DNA of 64,000 nt from Oscheius dolichura (Eukaryota; Nematoda; Chromadorea; Rhabditida; Rhabditidae), in contig OW051494.1 in assembly GCA_932521035.1 (NCBI GenBank), forward strand, positions 6,372,001 to 6,436,000. The letters are read 5' to 3'. The notes beneath the pieces were generated by a model. The model saw only the letters and a list, made by a program, of their open reading frames with translations, searched no databases and was not told the origin of the DNA. Positions 44,752 through 56,174 of the stretch are shown in pieces; position 1 is the stretch's first letter, and each line of letters opens with the position of its first letter. The position numbers and the translations under genes are program-made.

Positions 44752-45149
44752 TAAGTACGTGTGAATTTTGCTGTTTTAGCTGTTGATTGATGCTCGTTTT
44801 GCGTTCTGCACCTTTTAGATTCCTGTAAATTCCCCATGTCTATGCTTATTTTTTAGCCATTGGCTTCTTGTACATTGATGTACTTTACGTGTATCCTACT
44901 CTGCTCAGAAGAGTTTCGCTTATTGTGCCCTTCATGGCCACTGAAATTTTGTTATATTTTAATATAGCCTATATGCGCATAATGTATTTATATAGGCCAT
45001 ATAATAAACGTTGCTTGTTGGTGTGTCTAGTTGGCTTCATCGTATCAGAATTTTCCGTCCATTTCTTTTTGTTGCAGAAGCATGTCAAGGCACGTAAATA
45101 AACACGTATATATATAACAAAGTCTGAAAAAGGATATAATAGCATAATA
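44752..45149. other. Intergenic, nothing recognised
   Basis: 398 bp of AT-rich sequence between two same-strand genes. A 77-codon frame at 44868-45101 looks hydrophobic by AT composition only. Confidence 0.4.
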
Positions 45150-45884
45150 ATGGACCTCGACCTCCCACGGTACGTATTGCTCTCAATGAATAGAAACTTT
45201 CATGAAAGTTTCAGGGACGAGACAAGATTGCCAGCATCACTTTTAGTCTTGGTTACTGTGGGAACTAGTGGTCTATTAGCTTGCGCTATACCTTCCGCCT
45301 TTATCGGGTTGGTTTCACTTATCGGAGGGATGTACATATATGTGGTAGTGTTTCTTATCTTACTGAACGAAAGTCTCATTCCTTATTTATAGTGGCATGG
45401 TTTATATGGCAGGATGCTTTCTAGACAAATAAGGGCACTTTTTGACGAAGCTAATGTTCTACAATCCTATCAGCCACGTGCAAGAACTATGGGGCATTTA
45501 TTCGAGGTTACATCCAAACTTCGTTCAATAGTATTTCAGGCCGAATTACCCACGCCAGTGCCTACTGGCTCGAAAACCCGCAACAACGAAGAAGAAGATA
45601 ATTTCCGGAAAATGCGAGACACGGTGAGGCCTTTCTAACTGTTCAATACGTTTTATGATAACTTTCCTAATGAACTAAATATTTTAGCATTATGCGGTGG
45701 AGTATCAGAAGATTCTTCGATTAAATAAAGAAAAGGACCGAGTTTCATTGGAAAAAGCGGCTTCATCAACGGCTTCTGTAAGTTATACTGGATTATGCTT
45801 TGTGCCCAACTACTACAGGTTCAGCAGCAACAACCGTTTTCTGAAGACGATTTGGACGACCACACAGAAGGCGGTGAAATTTGA
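45150..45884 (+). CDS. Unknown protein with a membrane hairpin and acidic tail
   Basis: Not recognised. Five exons: MDLDLPR; then DETRLPASLLVLVTVGTSG, LLACAIPSAFIGLVSLIGG and MYIYV, which form one or two hydrophobic helices; WHGLYGRMLSRQIRALFDEA with a basic/helical stretch; a segment DNFRKMRDT; HYAVEYQKILRLNKEKDRVS; and a last exon VQQQQPFSEDDLDDHTEGGE ending at TGA 45882-45884. About 185 residues. All junctions keep frame, with introns of 39-58 nt. Probably a small organelle or ER membrane protein with a cytoplasmic helical tail; this is inference. The stop is 124 bp from the convergent bHLH stop. Confidence 0.7.
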
Positions 45885-46008
45885 TGCGGTCTCAACAACA
45901 AGGTGACATACAGTAACTAATTGTATATAAAAAGTTAATAAATGTATATTGATTCAGTGGCTGATTCGGTTATTTTCTGACATATACTTATAAAAGGTTT
46001 TGGGAAAA

Positions 46009-46562
46009 TTATTTATTAGGATGCCAGACTTCTTTTTGAAAAGCCTTTGTTCCTTGAGGTGTGAAGAAACGGTCACCGTAGTTGTCGGTTGTTTTTTGGC
46101 AACTTACTAGAAACACTGCTCGGCAATCTAAATATGTAGGCTTCTAATATTTATCTCATGTGAAACTTACTCTTTCCTTCGTTTGATTCAAAAACTAGTT
46201 TTGTCTGGCATATAGGCTTCTTTGGCTCTTCCAACAACTCTTTCAACTGTTCAATGTATTTGGCAGCATGTTTTAGTGTGTCTACCTGAATCCCCATTAT
46301 TTTCATGCCGTCATAAAACCTTGGACAGCTTTCTTTCATTTGACCAGGCTGGAAGTCGACGTCTCAGTGAATCAAAACCTTTGTTAATACTATAAGGAGG
46401 AGATTTTTTACAGGGGTGATAGAAAACCTACCTCTTCATCCGTTTCCTTTCTCGTTCGTTGGCTGCTTTTCGCTGGGGTTCTGTTATTTTCGATTTGTTT
46501 TTGCCATCTGCCGACAGTCCTGATCCGGAAGAATAAGGAGAGTAGTCAAATTGAAAATTCAT
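46009..46562 (-). CDS. bHLH transcription factor, achaete-scute-like
   Basis: Short bHLH protein, about 135 residues. ATG 46562 gives MNFQFDYSPYSSGSG, then the basic region RKAANERERKRMKS with the DNA-contacting NERER, helix 1 INKGFDSLRRRLPAW, a loop, and helix 2 KLSKVDTLKHAAKYIEQLKE across two introns of about 35-50 nt. The NxGFxxLRxxLP and KLSKVDTLxxAxxYIxxL pattern is closest to achaete-scute proneural factors; PTF1/FER-type is the alternative. A gtaagt donor near 46165 lets the message add ISCQKTTDNYGDRFFTP and end at TAA 46009; without it the protein would stop at 46151. Confidence 0.78.
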
Positions 46563-47062
46563 AACTAAAATCGCATATATTTACATAGAATTTTGGCCAT
46601 GACAGGAAATCATGAATTGGGTATATAATTGAGAATGGCACGGGATTGGGTAACAGCAGATGTACCTCTGTTGTCGCCAGGGGCCATGTGTGCCGTAGGG
46701 ATTACCCATAGCTCGTAGTCGATCGCTTACATCTGCCCGTTAGAGGTTCTAATGAGTTCGAATGAAATGTTCAGAACATAGGAAAGAAAATGCGATGCTC
46801 TGGGCTGTTAAGAAACTGTAACACCTCTACAATAGACCCATAAGGCGATTGCGTCATTACTGACCATGTGTATGGTAACAACAGATATGCAACCACTTGA
46901 GTGCACTTTCACGCGCAGCTGCTGGTATTGATGACACACAATGCAATGGGTCTCTTCAAATAATTGGAGAGGTTATAGACATGAGCTGTGGCTTCAGGTA
47001 TCTGAAAGAATGCAACACTTCGAAATTGAGTGACTTTTGCTGATTTATGTTTTCATTTCAGA
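46563..47062. other. Divergent intergenic region between bHLH and aldo-keto reductase genes
   Basis: 500 bp. Contains four CANNTG E-boxes (46657, 46730, 46894, 46916), not clearly above chance. It ends with the acceptor tcatttcag at 47061. No gene recognised. Confidence 0.4.
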
Positions 47063-48292
47063 ATGGACAAGACTGGAAGAGACTATGTTCGGTCCAAAAT
47101 GCCGATGATTGGACTGGGGACGTATCAGGTTTGTTTGACAGAAAAACTTTTACATTATTAGGTTCGAGATAAGGCAAAAATATTTACTATGATTGACACA
47201 GGCTTAGGTGCCGGCTACAGATTTATTGATACTGCTCAAGTCTACGGTTTGTCGCATTTAATGGAGTAACAGCTGTTTTAGGGAATGAAGCTTATATTGG
47301 TGAAGCTTTAGAAGTGCTGCTACCGAAACATGGTCTGAAAAGAGAAGATGTCGTGATTACAACCAAAATTTCTCCAGCTAATCAAGGCGCTAAGACGTCC
47401 CCATCGCTGGAAAAGTAATTTTTGAGCAAAGCTTTTTTTCACTACTATATTCTATCTTTAGATCTTTAACACAACTCAACACAGAATATGTAGATATTGT
47501 TATTATACACTGGCCAGGAACTTCACGATTAGATGTTAGTTTTTTAGCCAGTTTTCGTTACATTTACGTGTTTTGAAAATTGTTGGATTGTAGGTTAAAG
47601 ATAAACAGAATGCTGTGCTTCGTCGTGAAACATGGGAGATCCTAGAAGAGTATCACAGTAAGTTTTGACCCTTTCAAATAAAAAGTAAATAGGAAACGGA
47701 AAGGTGCGTGCTATTGGGGTTTCAAACTACGAAATAAGCCACCTAAAGGAACTTCTTCAGTATTCCAAAGTTGTTCCTTGTCTTAATCAGGTATCTTTAG
47801 ATTAAAAGGATACTGTAATCATTAGTGTATCTGCCATTTAATAACTCCTTTTGCAGGTAGAATATCACCCATTTTTTCATCAAACTGATCTTGTTGAATT
47901 TTGTAGTCAGCACGACATCCATTTTCAAGTATATATTTTTATCGTATTTAATTACAAGATACACAGGCATACAGCAGTTTTGGTGGACCCGATATGAAAG
48001 ATGATCTTTTTAAAGATAATTTGGTGCAAAAAATGGCGGATAAGTACAATCTGACTGTTCCTGTCTTTTTGTTGGCCTGGGCAATGTCTCAAGTACGGTT
48101 TATAATTTCAACAGCCATATTATTTAGTCCCATTTTTAGAACATAAGCGTTCTTCCTAGAAGTACTACTGCTTTACACATTACGGAAAATTTCAACGCTT
48201 CGAAAACAAAATTAACCTGGGATGATACTCAGGAAATTTTAAACAACGGCAAACATCGGAAAGCATGCTGGGACCCATCGACCGTCGCATAA
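47063..48292 (+). CDS. Aldo-keto reductase
   Basis: NADPH-dependent oxidoreductase of the AKR superfamily, eight or nine short exons. Visible: MPMIGLGTYQ; the catalytic Asp and Tyr in YRFIDTAQVYGNEAYIGEAL; catalytic Lys in DVVITTKISP; catalytic His in VDIVIIHWPGTSRLD; RAIGVSNYEISHLKELL; CLNQVEYHPFFHQTDLVEFC; FQAYSSFGGPD; and the cofactor-binding end ISVLPRSTTALHITEN. TAA at 48290-48292. The complete tetrad suggests an active enzyme; the substrate is unknown. The LAWAMSQN helix and overall length (about 275 residues) are slightly short against the usual 300-320, mainly in the loops. ATG 47063 follows tttcag by 1 nt. Confidence 0.9.
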
Positions 48293-48395
48293 AAATCAGG
48301 ATTATTAATGTCTATTAAAAACCTCTACTGGTTACTCATGTTTATATTATACAATCTGAAAATCTAGCGAACAAACTGACGTACATCTACAGCAT

Positions 48396-49510
48396 TTATT
48401 GAATCTTTTTATCTTCATTAGCTTTTCTTGGTTTTGAAGCTGTTCTTTGCAACTGTTCATTGTACAGATTGTGGAGGTCAAAGTCCAGGACGCAGTTATC
48501 CTAAATAGTCCGTCTTCATTAAGGAAGCCTGGGTTTTACCATACTTTTGTAAAAACAAAAGGTATTGCTCTGCGCTTATCGTTTACCAAAGGTCTTCGGG
48601 ATATTTCTTTTGCATCTCTGAAAATTATAGTAATAAAAAAACTGGCCAAAACCACCTGAACACACAAATTGTAGGGAGTTGTCGGGATGTGGGGTGAGAA
48701 TTGACTCGAAACCTTTCGCTTTCTTTAGGCCACCGCCCTACATCAATTTTACCAAAGCGAAGGCCAGGTAAAGTGAACCTGAACAGTAATAAATAAATAT
48801 ATTTACTAACCTTTCACTAAGTTCGGCAAAAACAGGAGTTACATGTTTACAATCGGGACTCCACGTCGTATAAAACATTATTACCCAAATGCTATTTCGA
48901 TTTGCAGTTAGTTCTTCCTAGAAAATGGTGATACTAATACTACAAAAGTTACATAAAGCTCCGCTGATTGAAAATACGTTATTTTCTCTGGGCCATTGTA
49001 AAGAGGTTCCGGAACAACCACAGTTATTACTAAATACATTATTATGCAATATATTATTACTTACCGATGCATATCAGAAGGAACACAAGGCCAACGAGCG
49101 GATCTGCACGTAGAAAAAGGAAAATGTTAGCAATTTTGCTGAACATAAAGATATTGTTCACATAATGCATCCAGTTTGTAGCTTTTCTTCCCTTCCATAA
49201 TATTATTACTGCGAGAAACATCAAAATTTCACGCTCTCTCTGTTTTGCTTTACTACTACTGATTGGCAAATAAACTTACAGAATCCACACCGCATTCTCC
49301 TTCATAAGAGAATAGGAGCTCACATATTTGAGGTATATTTTTAGCTAGGAGAAAAGATATAGAGAGAGCACTATTGAGAAGGTGGTAGAGAGTCAACGCT
49401 CGTTTAGATTCTTCTAACAATGAGGAGAACATCCTGCAATCTTTAGATAAATGACCAATAGAAGGAAGCATATCAGTAAATGAGTATTTTATTATTGAAG
49501 TTTTTTTCAT
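48396..49510 (-). CDS. TMX2: TMX2-like thioredoxin-related transmembrane protein
   Basis: ER (mitochondria-contact) membrane protein of the thioredoxin family. ATG 49510; N-terminal membrane region with YHLLNSALSISFLLAKNIPQ; then the family-typical REREILMFLAVIILWKGRK, HYVNNIFMFSKIANIFLF, GLVFLLICI; the thioredoxin domain IWVIMFYTTWSPDCKHVTPV, LRFGKIDVGRWPKESERF, RQLPTICVFR; and a C-terminal piece FDLHNLYNEQL. In place of CxxC it has SPDC, matching the SNDC of human TMX2, so it is unlikely to be a dithiol oxidase. Stop TAA 48396-48398. No KKxx ER tail: it ends KKIQ. Confidence 0.88.
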
Positions 49511-49816
49511 AGATGTTTGGATTGTTTAGAGTAGAAACCGTAAGACAAATCAGCCCGAGTCGGCATAATTTTTTGGCCCCTCCGTCTTTCGTTACGAGAG
49601 ATGCTCGGATTTGGCCCCTCCTCCACCGAAAGAAAATGCTCTTTCTAGGGGGAGACGGTTTGGTTGCATCTATTGATGTGAACTTTCTTCTTTTTGTATT
49701 GTGTCATATACTAAGAACTTGGAAAGACAACATTTATTCTAAAAGTGGAGCAGAAGGGCAACCGTAGCTGAAAACTGAGCAAGGAACTGTGTATATATAT
49801 AATTATTATTGTTTAA

Positions 49817-51084
49817 TTATTCTTGATGTTCATATCCTTTTTTTGAGCGATGACTGCGACGTCGGTACTTGTTTGTAAGTTTTAGTAGATTGGTGTAAGA
49901 GTTGGATGTTCGAAATTTCTTGAAAATGACCAGGGATGTAGTGAAAATATTGCCCGATGCCAAAAAGAAGAACAAGAAACATAATGCCCAAACATTCCAT
50001 TCGTTCTCGCACTGGGCTGCCAAATGCCACAAAACATAGGAATTGTAGAGTTGAAAAAACTAAAACGACTTTTCATTTATATAGATCCTTACGTATCCAA
50101 AAACAAGGAAAGGCAGTAGGAAGGTCAGGCCCTTGAACATAAAGCTGGTGAAGCCTTCCACGGTAATATCCATTTGGTGGCCCTGTCCGAGCGAGTGCAG
50201 CCGACGGAGGCAGCCCGACTGGTACTGGACCTAAACGGAAAAGGGACTATAGGCGGCGAGGGTGCCGACTTGGAGGAGCTGTACAATGCCGATATACGCC
50301 ACGTGTAGAAGAAACTGCGACCTGAACTCTTGGTAGCACTGTCCGTCTTTCCATATCAACACGATCCCACATAAAATGAGGCTGAGGACGTGGTGAAACA
50401 GCCACCATCCTTTGATCCTAAAAGAAGCATATCTTCGTGGATTATTGGTGGGGATCACTTGGAACCGTTCATGGTCAGAATATTCTCACGAATCGTCAGG
50501 GTACAATAATACCAGACGAGGAGAAATAGGCCGATATAGTCGACGACCCTCCACGGGTAGAGGTAGGCCACGAGGACCCACACGATCACGGCGATGGTCA
50601 CGTTCCATTTGAAGGCTTCATAGTCTTGTTTGTATTTATATCTTTGGTCGGTGCTGGGCAGGGAGAGATTCAGATTGGAACCTGAACAGGGTATGAGGCC
50701 GGGCCGAGCCGGGACGGACCGAGGATAAGAGACAGGTAAAAGCCGTTATTTTCGACGGGCAGCTCGGATTGCATCGTCCTCATCTTCGACTTGGACTCAG
50801 CCATCTTCTTCTCGATCTTCTCGACCCGCTCCCTCTCCTCGTCCGTTTTGACCGTCGTCTTCGCGGCGTGGAGCGCGTCCCGGAGGTTGTTGACCGCTTT
50901 GAACTGGCCCTTGAGGCTGTTTTTCATCTGATTCTGGCTCTTGGTCAGTTCCTGTAGTTTGTGTACGTAGTCATCGTGTTCTTTCTGAACGGGAGACAGT
51001 CTCTAGCCGGGAATGGGGACTAACATCTAGATTCTCGAACTCCGGGGACAGCTTCGACCATTCCTGCTCTAATTTGGACACCAT
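49817..51084 (-). CDS. TMEM120: TMEM120-like membrane protein
   Basis: Nuclear-envelope/ER membrane protein family (TMEM120A/B, fold related to fatty-acid elongases). ATG 51084, 6 nt after atttttcag. An N-terminal coiled coil is visible ([20 protein letters not shown] ... [18 protein letters not shown]), then [86 protein letters not shown], and [20 protein letters not shown]. It ends in a basic tail at 49817. The 5' two-thirds is GC-rich and the last exon AT-rich, with the change near 50.1 kb. Confidence 0.9.
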
Positions 51085-51315
51085 GGCCAACTGAAAAATA
51101 TGTTTCATAACAGACGTCGAGTTGAAAATAGAACAAGTGGAAATCCAGTCATTTTTATGAGAAACCGAGACGGGCAATATTTATTATGAGATGGCAGAGT
51201 GAGAGAATAATTAGGGGAAGATCACCAAGGCACGGGAGGGGCAAGTTCGGGGCGAGATACCTGTGGATCAACTGAAAGAGGGCGCGGGATACGGTAATAA
51301 TTATATGTACAGTAA

Positions 51316-54249
51316 TTAAATGGCAGTTTCTCTCTCGAATGTCGGGATACTGGTGAGTGTCGGGGCGCCGCCGCTCCTCGACGGGGCCACGGCCCGGTTG
51401 GATCCCTGGTCGGCAGAGTCACTGGGTGCCGCCTCCTCTTCTTCGATCTGGATTTGCCTGGTGTTATTGGAGGATATTCTACTTACGGGAGCTGAATTCC
51501 TGGCGATTTCCATCTCTGGAGGCAGGAGGAGGCGCCTGGCCTCGGGGATCTGAAGGGGGAAGTACTCTGCCCGATGGACAGCCAAGGCCGGGCCCCAGGC
51601 ATCGTCCGGGTTCAACACGTGGTGCCATTTCTGAGCATCTCGATTGGACGAGGGATGGGGGGCTCTCACCTGGGTCAGATTACCCTTGGCTATGCACAGC
51701 TGGAAGACGGCCGTGATGGGGACGAAGAGCAGGGGGAAGAGGCTGATGCCCCAGCCGAGAAGCGTCGTCCAGTAGGGGAAGTGGTAGTCTTCGTAGGAGA
51801 CAGACTGCCAATCCAGCCAGAGGAAACACAGGATGCACTGGAACAGGGCGATGGGGGAGGAGGGGAGGAGAACTGACCAGGTAGACCATGGGGCAGACGA
51901 ACTTCCAGAGGATCTTCCAAAATATGTAGCAGGGTGGGTAGCTGCCCGTGATCCACTTGATGTTGTCCAGGAGGTTGTCGACTCCATAAATCTAAAAGAG
52001 GGGAGGATGGCGGACGGGAGGAGACGACTCACCCAGCTGATGGCCATGCACTCGAGGAAGGCGATCACCACCAGGGGCCAGGTGATGGTAAACTTGGACA
52101 ACAGGAGCAGCCAGTAGAAGCCAGCCTGGCAGGAGAAGATTATCGGGGAAGAGGAGGACGGCCTACGGAGAGACAAAAGGGCAGACTGATGAGGATGAAG
52201 GAGGCACACACCGTGGTGAGCACATGACGCCGATTCTTGCGGAGCCGCTCGGCGAACTCGTCGCAGAGCGAGGTGACGATGGTCTCGACCTGGAGGACAG
52301 GCTTCGCCTTTGAAGAAAAGATAGGACTGATAAGGACAGTTCAAGGACACGGGCCACGGATCACAATTTGTCGATAGGGGACAAAACTGACCACGATTAT
52401 CTGGGTGGAGAGGATGATGAAGAAGAGGAAGAGGAAGAACAGTCCCGTGTAGAGGGGCGCCACCGGCACACCGGCCAGGGCCTCGGCCAGGAAGACGAAC
52501 ACCAGGTGGACACTATCTGGAACAGGGGGAGTATCTTGCAAGGGGAAGGCTAGATTCACCGCCGATGTGGAATTTGTCGAGGTCGATGGAGAACTCGTAA
52601 CACGTGAATCCGATAGCGGAGAAGGTCAGCAGGCAGCAGACGATCGAGGCCAGGAAGTCAATCCCGATGATGATGGCCACGTCTCTGAGGTGGACGATAG
52701 CGAGGTGAGGAGGAGGGCCTACCCGAAAAGACGGTTGTGGAAGCGGTTGTAGCTGGTGAGGGTGATGATGCCCCCGGTACAGCAGGAGACGGAGTAGAAG
52801 GCGTGGACAGCAGCCTCGCCCCAGACCTGGATGGATGAGAAACGAGGAAGGAGGAGGACACCTTGAGATCCTGGAGGATATCCCATTTGGGGCGAAGGAA
52901 GTGGAGGACAGCGGCCGGGGAGCCGTCGAGGGTGAACAGACGGGCGAAGAGGACGGCCAGGATGATGACGGGCACCACGACTATCACGTAGACTACCTGG
53001 AATAATTGTATCACCCCCAGAGGAAGGGGATCGCTCACCTTTCCGCTACTTTTGACACCCTGGAAGAGACAGAGGAAGACCATGACCCAGGAGAGGAGGA
53101 CGCAGATGCCGAGGTACCAGTTGAGGTTGCCGATCTCGTCGAAGGAGGACGACAGCATTAGGACGTCGTTACTGAAAAGAAGGATGCGGGAGGAGGGGGA
53201 GTACACTACTGGAAGTACTTGAGGCTGGGGATCGTGTGCTCGTCGTAGAGACGCATCACGGCCACTGTAGAGTTGGCCTGGAAATGGCGGGCTTCCTGAT
53301 ATTCAAACAAGAGAAAAGGTCGGAACTGACCGTCTGAACGATACAGGAGCCGTTGACCAGAAGGGTGCCGTTCATGGCGGTACACGTTATCCGGGTGCCC
53401 AGGGTGCAGTCTAAGGTTCGTAAACACAGCCGGCCCGAGACCTACTCAATCCGCTCCAAGAATTCTCACAGTTGCTCCAGGGAAGGGAGAAACTGACGGA
53501 ATTGAAGAGGTAGAAGAGGGACCAGGCACTGACGATGTTGAGGTGGACGGAGAGGACGCAGCTGATCAGGACCATGGCGATACCGATCCCCTAGGGAGGG
53601 TGGACGGGGGAGGACTCGAGCCTACCTTGAACAGGGGGACGACCTTCCAGACGGAGATGGCCGCCAGCGAGGCGAACTGGCCCAGAGTCTGGAGAGGGGA
53701 TGCTTTCTTCTTCGGGGAGGGGGACTCACCGCCTCGAGGAACAACATCGGCAGGGCGGCCAGGACGAGCATCGTCACGTACGGCACCAGGAAGGCGACGC
53801 CGCCGTGCTCGAACACCAGCACCGGGAATCTCCACAAATTGCCTGAACCGAATCACTTGCTTCTATTGTATCCTCCAAAGATCAAAATGATAGAATTGTC
53901 TGCCATGCCCACCTATTCCCACAGAAAATCCTATAGCCGACAGTAGGTAATCCGCTTTGCTGCTCCAATTTCCTCGTATTCTGAGCGAATATTGTTTATT
54001 TGTCAGAAAAGTTACCTGTTCTCATCTCCGACGCCGTTGGTCTCTTCGAATGGATACTCGATGTCTCCTTCTCGCTCATATTCGGGAAATTTCACGTCTA
54101 GCTGTAAACTCTTATATTTTTCGATATGGGGTATTCTTTTTTACCTGCTTGACAAATGGAGGAAAAAGTGTGAGGTCGACATTGACATCCTTAGCATTTG
54201 GACGCTTTGTGTAGCCTTCTGGAGCTATTGCTTGGCTACTAAAGGACAT
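51316..54249 (-). CDS. SLC6 sodium-dependent neurotransmitter/amino-acid transporter
   Basis: Twelve-TM sodium symporter. ATG 54249 ([17 protein letters not shown]), two short N-terminal exons, then [20 protein letters not shown] and [15 protein letters not shown], the sodium-binding TM1 signature. Next [50 protein letters not shown] at the start of the glycosylated loop (NCT, NGT, NGS, NST sites), [16 protein letters not shown], and [20 protein letters not shown] (TM6). The last exons give [35 protein letters not shown] loop and [20 protein letters not shown]. Acidic/Ser C-terminal tail to TAA 51316-51318. [10 protein letters not shown] replaces the usual FFSLG of TM6, and [11 protein letters not shown] replaces PYLxxxNGGGAF, so this is a divergent nematode-type SNF rather than a named monoamine transporter. 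Confidence 0.87.
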
Positions 54250-54816
54250 TTTCTGCCCTCTGGGCAGATGACTCGACTAAAAATCGTAATATTCGACGGT
54301 AGGCTAATAAAAATGGGAAGAAGATGTGAAAATTTGAGACATATGTCTATTGGCGAGGGTACTTTACACCCACGGACCAGTGTGGAAGGCCACAAGGCCA
54401 GGGCGACACGGAAGCATTTGAAATAGAGCAGTTAGATAGACTCCGAAATTTGACAAAAGTTGGAATTCATCGTAAATAATTTTCAGTTCTGGTGCTTTTA
54501 AATGTGCACCGCAAAGAGTAAATATTGTGAGAGCGTTGTTTTCCACCGAGTTCCCGTTTTTTCCTGCGCAACAAACGGCAGATGGTCGGAACAGTGGCCT
54601 TGTACCATCTCGGATATAATATGAGTCCGTGCATGCGTAGTGTTTTACTTCGAACGATTATCTGGAGGCTCCTTTTATGGAGGGTACTTCATTTTGCCCA
54701 GTTGTGCCCTTGTATTGCCTTAATTTACAAGAAAATGCTAATTTTACAGAGAGTTATAGCCACTTATACACAAGACGATCGCCAGACACAATTGCGGCCG
54801 TTCACGTTTCCCCTCA
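54250..54816. other. Intergenic with unresolved coding-like patches
   Basis: Between the divergent SLC6-like and AASDHPPT-like genes. On the plus strand, MTRLKIVIFDG (from 54268) followed by a gtaggc donor, and a 43-codon frame FKCAPQRVNIVRALFSTEF ending near 54620, look exon-like, but I cannot join them in phase. A minus-strand frame at 54364-54546 is also open. Too weak for a gene call. Confidence 0.3.
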
Positions 54817-55942
54817 ATGGGGCTGCGCTGGGCATTGTCCCTTAGTTCGGTTGGTTAATTATTTATTTATTACTTATGGTTATAGGCAGAAGCCTCTCCC
54901 ACCTTTGAACTATCCTTTCGAAAGGCACTCCAATGCTTACCTACCGATGATGTCGCAAAACAACAGCGATTTCATTACCGAAATGATAGCCTGGCATGTG
55001 TAGCCGGAAGAATAATGATCAGGTAGATCAGGGTATGCATTATATTAAATTACGAGTTTCTTCAGAGCAGTTGCATGTCGTCTCTTAGGTATTCCGTGGC
55101 ATGCTGTAGAAATAAATAAAACAGACAAGGGAAAGCCTTTTCTTACAGGAAATCCTTTTCATTTTAACATATCCCATCAAGGTGATTTAGTTGTTTTAGC
55201 AACAAGCAAGAGGAAATTAATAGGTATGTATCATTCATGGACTTTCTCATGAAAGCTCATAGTAGTGTACTTTCAATATTTTAGGCGTTGATGTTATGCG
55301 AATTGACGAAGAACGAGGAAGTTGTGCATCTGATCATATTCAACGTATGAAGAATCTTTTTTCGGAAGAGGAAATGTCGCTGATGTTATCTAATGAAACA
55401 GAAATTGCAAAGTGGTTGTTTTGCACGCTCTTCTATTGTCCTGTTTTAGATGGACTGCTTTTTATCGAATTTGGTGCCTGAAAGAGGCTGTCCTCAAAGC
55501 TACTGGAATTGGCTTGGTCAACAACTTAAGCAACCACTCTTTTCACTGCTCTTCTCAGCAAATCCACCAGCCAGGTAAACTAATCTCCATTGATTACTTT
55601 CAAATAATTCCAGGATGCTTTGTCAGTAATACTATCTACAGAGAGAAAAGCAGTATTCAGAGACAATGGCGTTTTGAAGAGAGTTTTATTGGTTCTAATC
55701 ACTGTGTTGCTGTTGGAAAGTAAGTGCCCGGTTTCAAGACATATTTCATTTATTAATTTACATGACTGACCGTATTCAGGATATACTCTTCAAATGAGGA
55801 AGCGTTTCGAGCTCAACTGAAACCGAAACAATTCGTCTATATTACATTAGACGAACTACTTGAAAAGGCGACCCCTAATTGTGAACATGATTCTGCATTT
55901 GAATTTTCTCAATTTAGCGTCAAGCCATGGAAAACGTTTTAA
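54817..55942 (+). CDS. AASDHPPT: AASDHPPT-like 4'-phosphopantetheinyl transferase
   Basis: Transfers phosphopantetheine from CoA to carrier proteins (fatty acid synthase, mitochondrial ACP). ATG 54817 gives MGLRWALSLSS, matching the family RWAF start, then AEASPTFELSFRKALQ, ACVAGRIMIRAVACRLLGIP, NKTDKGKPFL, FHFNISHQGDLVVLA, and the magnesium-binding KLIGVDVMRIDEERG. Later FSEEEMSLML and KWTAFYRIWCLKEAVLKATG with the catalytic W-KEA-K motif, GLVNNL, and WRFEESFIGSNHCVAV. The junction in front of WTAFYR uses donor gtggtt; the next GT would create a stop. TAA 55940-55942. The N-terminal ATG was chosen over the longer frame at 54582 because of the family match. Confidence 0.88.
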
Positions 55943-56174
55943 TTTTATGATAATTATTTGCGATAAAAGCAAGTCCTTGGTAACAATAAATAATCGACTC
56001 CTTTTTTTCTTACATTCTTTATTGCTATCTATATCTTTTTAACATTCCTATAAGGTTTGTTTGCAATTTATATCTTGCCATATATAAATGATAAATACCG
56101 TTTGAATCGAAATCGAATGAAAAAAGTAACATTTTTGCATGCACGCAGATCGACAGTTCTGAACGATACAATTA

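Noticed and set aside
46657..46921. Cluster of four E-boxes upstream of the bHLH gene as an autoregulatory enhancer
   Set aside because: About two CANNTG sites are expected by chance in 500 bp, so the excess is too small.
50000..53930. Horizontally acquired GC-rich island
   Set aside because: Genes have normal animal introns and metazoan families, and GC changes within genes, so transfer is not needed.
54582..54845. Longer N-terminus for the AASDHPPT-like gene
   Set aside because: The family start RWA-like motif appears only from ATG 54817, in another frame.
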